A DNA stretch of 64,000 bases from Rhodospirillales bacterium (GTDB lineage Bacteria; Pseudomonadota; Alphaproteobacteria; Micavibrionales; UBA1664): NCBI GenBank assembly GCA_023898805.1, contig CP060260.1, positions 1,860,001 to 1,924,000 of the forward strand, in the 5' to 3' direction. The position numbers and the translations under genes were made by a program. The number at the start of each line of letters is the position of its first letter. The first letter of the stretch is position 1. Shown piece by piece: positions 60,023 to 64,000 of the stretch. A model generated the notes under the pieces. That model was given only the letters and a program-made list of their open reading frames with translations. It did no database searches and was not told the DNA's origin.

Positions 60023-61249
60023 ATGATCAAAAAACACCCAAACAGCGCAAGAAAATCAAGCGGTTGGCGCAATTGGCACGGCGTGGCGCTGGCTGGATTT
60101 GTAGCCGTCGGTGCGGGGACGCAGCCCGCCCGCGCCGAATTCAACCTGTTTGACAGATTTTTCAAGGCTGGCTCAGTGACTGCAAAGCGGCCCGTCACGT
60201 TCACGCCCCCCGCAGGCACGCCCGCGACCGACCTGCGACCGCAGGCCGATGCGATACTGGATACAGCGATAGAGCGTCTGGCAAAAGCAACGCCCAAACG
60301 CCCCTTGATCATCGTATTGGGGGAAACTCATGACATATCCAGCCACCTGGTCTTGCATGAATTGATCCTCGATCGGTTGGCACCGTTGGTAAAAGGCGCG
60401 GGAAAAAAACTCGCCTTTGGCTATGAATGGGACCACAACTGGCTTTCCCGTGCGGTGTCCAACGCCACCTATGGGGATGTGTCGTCGGACCTTCAGCAAT
60501 GCTTCAACATCGACGACACCAAAGGCACCCGCGCGATCAAAAGCCTGCTGGCCGTGCACAACTTTGAAGATGCCCCCGTCGCCTTCAAAAACCTGATGAT
60601 GTATTTGCTCAAATCCGGCATTCCCGTGCGTATGGACGACGCGGCGCTGGGACCGGATGCGCGCGGGCAAATCGACACGAGCGATACGACGACACGCAAT
60701 GCGGCGCAGACGATGAAGCTGGATCCCGCGGAAGCGATCAATTCCAATTCCGCTCAGGGTTTTGCATTGCGCAATCTTGTCATGGCGCGCAATGCGCTGC
60801 GTCACGTCGCCGATACGGGCGCATCCGTTTACATTCTGGGTACGGGGGGCGAACATGTTCTGGGCAACGCGGCCCAGGATCTTGCGTATGACACAAGCCT
60901 GTACCACAACCTGCGCGCGTTGGGCGCGGATGTCTTGCCGGTTTTGCTGGCCAGCCCGAACGAACGCAAGGATATCGTACTCTCCGATCAGGCCTCTCAG
61001 GCATTGGCGCAAAGCGGTCTGGTCATCGAAGGGCTGGCGGAAACGGGCTTTACCTATGGCAAGGACAGTCCCGCAAAGGAAGGGGAATACATCCGCAAAA
61101 TCTGCCGCGACAGCGGCGGGTTCAAGGATTGTTACAACGCGGCCGCAACGGCCAGTCACCCGTTTTTCAACGAATTCCGCCGCGCATACAAGGCATGGGG
61201 CGCACAGGCCGTAAAACGCATGAAGGCGGGTATGTGCAACCCCGGCTAG
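60023..61249 (+). CDS. Exported protein with GETHD motif (ChaN/TIKI-like fold suspected)
   Basis: A 408-residue protein. The basic N-terminus (IKKHPNSARKSSGW) is followed by a hydrophobic stretch (GVALAGFVAVGAGTQPARA), so it is probably secreted. Residues near 92-103 read IIVLGETHDISSH; a later GTGGEHVLG gives a second G-x-x-H. Two such motifs suggest the ChaN/EreA/TIKI hydrolase superfamily, but I am not certain. Cysteines near the C-terminus (KICRDSGGFKDCYN) may form a disulfide. It is divergent from atpI, under its own palindromic promoter, and ends 10 bp before smc. Confidence 0.65.
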   Translation: MIKKHPNSARKSSGWRNWHGVALAGFVAVGAGTQPARAEFNLFDRFFKAGSVTAKRPVTFTPPAGTPATDLRPQADAILDTAIERLAKATPKRPLIIVLGETHDISSHLVLHELILDRLAPLVKGAGKKLAFGYEWDHNWLSRAVSNATYGDVSSDLQQCFNIDDTKGTRAIKSLLAVHNFEDAPVAFKNLMMYLLKSGIPVRMDDAALGPDARGQIDTSDTTTRNAAQTMKLDPAEAINSNSAQGFALRNLVMARNALRHVADTGASVYILGTGGEHVLGNAAQDLAYDTSLYHNLRALGADVLPVLLASPNERKDIVLSDQASQALAQSGLVIEGLAETGFTYGKDSPAKEGEYIRKICRDSGGFKDCYNAAATASHPFFNEFRRAYKAWGAQAVKRMKAGMCNPG

Positions 61250-61259
61250 GCCCTGCGGC

Positions 61260-64000
61260 CTAAGCCACGTGCGCCTGTTCCAACAACTCGCCCTGTGCCG
61301 CAAGGTTGACCGACACAAGCTGGCTGACCCCGCGTTCGGCCATCGTTACGCCGTATAGCCGGTCCATGCGTGCCATCGTCATGCGGTGGTGGGTAATGAT
61401 AAGGAACCGCGTCGCGCAGGATTGCGACATTTCCTCAAGCAACCCGCAAACCCGGTCGACGTTGGCATCGTCCAGCGGCGCGTCCACTTCGTCCAGCACG
61501 CAGACCGGCGCCGGGTTCGACATGAACATCGCGAAGATCATCGCAAGCGCGGTCAGCGTCTGCTCTCCGCCCGAAAGCAGGCTCAAGGATTGCAGCGATT
61601 TGCCCGGCGGCTGGGCGAAGATTTCAAGCCCGGCGTCCAGCGGATCGTCGGAATCGATTAGTTTCAGGTAGGCCTCGCCGCCGCCGAAGAGCCGTTTGAA
61701 CAGCGACTGGAAGTGCTGGTTGACGCTGGTGAACGTGGCGACGATGCGTTCACGCGCCTCGCCGTTGAGCATCCCGATCCCTTCGCGCAGACGTTCGATG
61801 GCCGCCGTCAGGTCCGCCTTTTCGCTTTCCAGCCGCGCCTGTTCGGTTTCCGTTTCGTTCAGTTCGACCTCGGCCCGCAGGTTGACGGGCCCCATCGCCT
61901 CGCGCTCGCGGTTGAGGGAGTCGCGCTCGGCCCGTGCCTTGGCGGTGCCCGGCAAGCCTTCCGGCCATTCCGTGATCACCGCGTTTTCCAGCGCGGAAGG
62001 CGAGGTGGAGAACCGGTCCTCGATCTCCGCCGCGATGCGCGTCTGTTCGGATTGCAGCGCCGCGACCGTGGCCTGAATGACCGCGCGCCGCTCGCGCAGG
62101 GTCGCGCCGTCCTCCTCGACTTTTTTCAGTTCGGATTGCAACGCCCGCGCCTTGTTGTCGGCGGCGCTGAAAGCGTCGGACGCGTTGCGCACGCATTCCT
62201 CAGCCGCCGCGATCTTATCCATGATCTCTTGCTGCGCGCTGCCCTGATGGTCGGCCTCTACCTGCGGGGCCAGCGTGGCCTTGCGCGAATCCAGCGTCGC
62301 GATCCGTGCCTCAAGCTGCGCCGCATGGGCCTGCCCGCGCGCCAGTTGCTCGCGCGTGCGCTTGTCTTCGGCCTCAAGGCTTTCGCGCAGATGCCGTGCT
62401 TGCGCGGCGGCGGCCTTGAGTTGTTCGATCCGCGCCGACGCCTCGTCGCGGCTTTGGCGTTTGGCTTGCAGGTCGCCTTCGGCGGCGCTCAGATCGGCGT
62501 GCAGCGCGTCGTCGTGCGCGCCGGATGCCAGCGCTTCGGATGCCGCCTGTGCCTGCGCGCGCAATTCGCCCGCGCCTTCGACCTGCGTGCGCGCCTGTGC
62601 CAGTTGCGCTTCGGCCAGTTCGCGGCGCATGGCTTGGTCGTTCACGGTTTTTTGAAGCTTGCCGGCTTGCTCCTCGGCGGCCCACAGGCGGTGGGTGACG
62701 TCCTTGGCCGCCGCCTGCGCGACATTCAAACCGTCCTGCGCGGCATTGCGCGCGGCTTCGGCCTCGGCCAAAGTGGATTCAGCCGACGTGATGGCGGGGG
62801 ACAGATCGGTGATGGCTTTTTCCGCGTCGCGAATCTGGGCCTTCAGGGCGACGATGCGCGTTTCCGCGCTTTCACCCGCGTCCGCCGTGACCTGCAATCC
62901 GTCCCAGCGCCAGATCGCGCCCGCGCGCGTCGCCAGAACCTGTCCGCGCAAAAGCTGCGGCGCGACACGTTGCGCCGTCGCATCGTCCGGCGCGATGCCG
63001 ACGGACGATGCAAAGGCCGCAAGCGGCGCGGGCACGTCGATCAGCGTATTCAGGGGTGTGATCCCGGCGGGCCATTCGGCGTCGCCGAACATGTCGCCAT
63101 GTCCCGCCCACGCGTCGCGCCGGGCGCGCATTCCGTCCTCGCTTGCCGCTGCCGCGACCGCACGGGCCAGATCGGCGGGAATATCCAAAGACAGGATCAG
63201 GGAATCCTCGAACCCCTTGCCCAGCCGGGCCAGCATTTCGCCCAAACCTTTGACCTCGCGCGATTTCATGTCGCGTGCCTGCGTATGTGCGGCCAGCGCC
63301 TCGCGCGCGGCGTTCAATGCCCCGCGCGCGGCATCCAGCGCTTCCTGCGCGGCGGGCAGGGCGGTCTCGGCGGCTTCCCGCCCGGATTTCAAATCCGCGA
63401 CCTGCGCCAGAAGCGCGGCAAGCGCCGCGTCCTGCGGTTCCTCGGCCAGCACGGCCCGGTGTTTTTCCTCGACGGCCTCAAGCGCGGCGCGTACACGTGC
63501 CTCATCGGCCTGAGCGCGGGCCAGCGCCGCGGCGGCGGCGTCCCGTTCGGCCTGCGCGCGGCGGATCGTATCCTGCAACGTCAAAACGGCGTTTTCGCCC
63601 GAAGCGGTGTCCTCTTTCGCCTGCGCGTACGCGGCTTCCAGTTGTGCCAGCTCGTCCGGCGCGCCCGCATCCTCCGCCGCAAGGCGCACAAGATCGGCGG
63701 CGATGATCGCCGCGCGTTCGCCCAGTGCCTCGTGCTGCTCGCGCGCAAGGGTCAGGTCGCCCGTCGCCTGTTCGATCTGGTGGGTGATATCGGTGAATTC
63801 GTGTTTGCGGTGCGCCGCTTCGCGCGCCATTTGCTCCGCCGTCTGGCGCAGCAGTTGAAGCGCGGCGCGTTCCTCGGTATCCGTGCGGCGCAGCGTATCA
63901 AGCGCGCCGAACGCCTCTTCGACCTGCACGTTCAGGGTGCTGGATTTGCTCAGCGCATCGCGCACCGCGATGTCGGTTTCGCCGAAACGCACTTCTTCCT
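61260..64000 (-). CDS. smc: Chromosome segregation protein SMC (partial, runs off right edge)
   Basis: About 913 C-terminal residues of an SMC condensin ATPase; the N-terminal Walker A head and the start lie outside. Long coiled coils flank a hinge (about 62870-63230, with GEMLARLGKGFEDSLI and ITPLNTLIDVPAPL). The C-terminal head has signature LLSGGEQTLTALAMIFAM and Walker B VCVLDEVDAPLDDANV. Composition is Ala/Glu-rich. It forms part of the chromosome-organising set in the window (with PopZ). Confidence 0.94.
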   Translation of the reverse strand, partial: EEVRFGETDIAVRDALSKSSTLNVQVEEAFGALDTLRRTDTEERAALQLLRQTAEQMAREAAHRKHEFTDITHQIEQATGDLTLAREQHEALGERAAIIAADLVRLAAEDAGAPDELAQLEAAYAQAKEDTASGENAVLTLQDTIRRAQAERDAAAAALARAQADEARVRAALEAVEEKHRAVLAEEPQDAALAALLAQVADLKSGREAAETALPAAQEALDAARGALNAAREALAAHTQARDMKSREVKGLGEMLARLGKGFEDSLILSLDIPADLARAVAAAASEDGMRARRDAWAGHGDMFGDAEWPAGITPLNTLIDVPAPLAAFASSVGIAPDDATAQRVAPQLLRGQVLATRAGAIWRWDGLQVTADAGESAETRIVALKAQIRDAEKAITDLSPAITSAESTLAEAEAARNAAQDGLNVAQAAAKDVTHRLWAAEEQAGKLQKTVNDQAMRRELAEAQLAQARTQVEGAGELRAQAQAASEALASGAHDDALHADLSAAEGDLQAKRQSRDEASARIEQLKAAAAQARHLRESLEAEDKRTREQLARGQAHAAQLEARIATLDSRKATLAPQVEADHQGSAQQEIMDKIAAAEECVRNASDAFSAADNKARALQSELKKVEEDGATLRERRAVIQATVAALQSEQTRIAAEIEDRFSTSPSALENAVITEWPEGLPGTAKARAERDSLNREREAMGPVNLRAEVELNETETEQARLESEKADLTAAIERLREGIGMLNGEARERIVATFTSVNQHFQSLFKRLFGGGEAYLKLIDSDDPLDAGLEIFAQPPGKSLQSLSLLSGGEQTLTALAMIFAMFMSNPAPVCVLDEVDAPLDDANVDRVCGLLEEMSQSCATRFLIITHHRMTMARMDRLYGVTMAERGVSQLVSVNLAAQGELLEQAHVA

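Overview
The window looks like a high-GC alphaproteobacterial chromosome. The evidence is a PopZ polar organiser gene next to valS, an F0 operon with both b and b' subunits (atpI-atpB-atpE-b'-b), an NDUFS4-like complex I accessory subunit, a TIGR01459-type HAD hydrolase, GANTC sites beside DnaA boxes, and the tkt / small coiled-coil / zapA / 6S-like / cyclo-ligase neighbourhood. No rRNA is present, so I do not name a genus. Nearly everything is housekeeping sequence. There is one intact insertion sequence and no prophage, CRISPR array or large island.

Layout. 1-3.9 kb (minus): corC (partial), ybeY, phoH, a single-domain asparaginase and miaB. 3.9-11.2 kb (plus): a 2-hydroxyacid dehydrogenase, a secreted unknown, an APC amino acid permease, and a 1284-residue membrane-anchored coiled-coil protein whose upstream region holds paired DnaA boxes and two GANTC sites. 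11.3-16.8 kb: a secreted unknown, a HAD hydrolase, a degenerate M23 protein, an MsbA-like ABC exporter coupled to a DUF192 protein, tRNA-Pro, NDUFS4-like and tRNA-Arg. 16.8-22.6 kb: a prephenate dehydratase-like gene, an AT-rich non-coding stretch, a sulfurtransferase, a DUF4345-like protein, an IS1595-family element with perfect TIRs and 8-bp TSD, tRNA-Asn, metA, an RNase H-like gene and tRNA-Cys; both of these tRNAs have copies of their own 3' ends just downstream. 22.6-29.1 kb: pcm-like, tolC, popZ, an unknown, valS. 29.2-36.2 kb (mostly minus): hsp20, a small secreted protein, rpmE, fba, a winged-helix protein coupled to a 44-residue ORF, gap, tkt. 36.3-41.1 kb: DUF4164-like, zapA, a 6S-like RNA region, the cyclo-ligase, an orphan 405-residue protein, a response regulator with partner, and yebC. 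41.3-50.6 kb: ruvC, a secreted unknown, ruvA, ruvB, two nucleotidyltransferase-like proteins, ybgC, tolQ, tolR, tolA, tolB (no pal). 50.7-56.4 kb (minus): nadD, rsfS, rlmH, an EnvC-like activator, a ctpA-type S41 peptidase, a divergent polysaccharide deacetylase, rppH. 56.5-64 kb: an unknown, the ATP synthase F0 operon, a GETHD-motif exported protein, and smc (partial).

How the genes fit together. Several blocks concern the envelope and division: Tol, EnvC/Ctp/deacetylase, ZapA, PopZ, SMC and the large coiled-coil protein. RNA and ribosome maturation is represented by YbeY, PhoH, MiaB, RlmH, RsfS and RppH. Central carbon and energy genes are tkt, gap, fba and F0. The most interesting non-coding signals are (i) tRNA 3'-end repeats downstream of tRNA-Cys and tRNA-Asn, (ii) a recurring extended -35 element (TTGACATAAT then A-rich) in front of several orphan genes, some apparently almost leaderless, (iii) the DnaA-box/GANTC cluster before the coiled-coil gene, and (iv) a dispersed intergenic palindromic repeat family.
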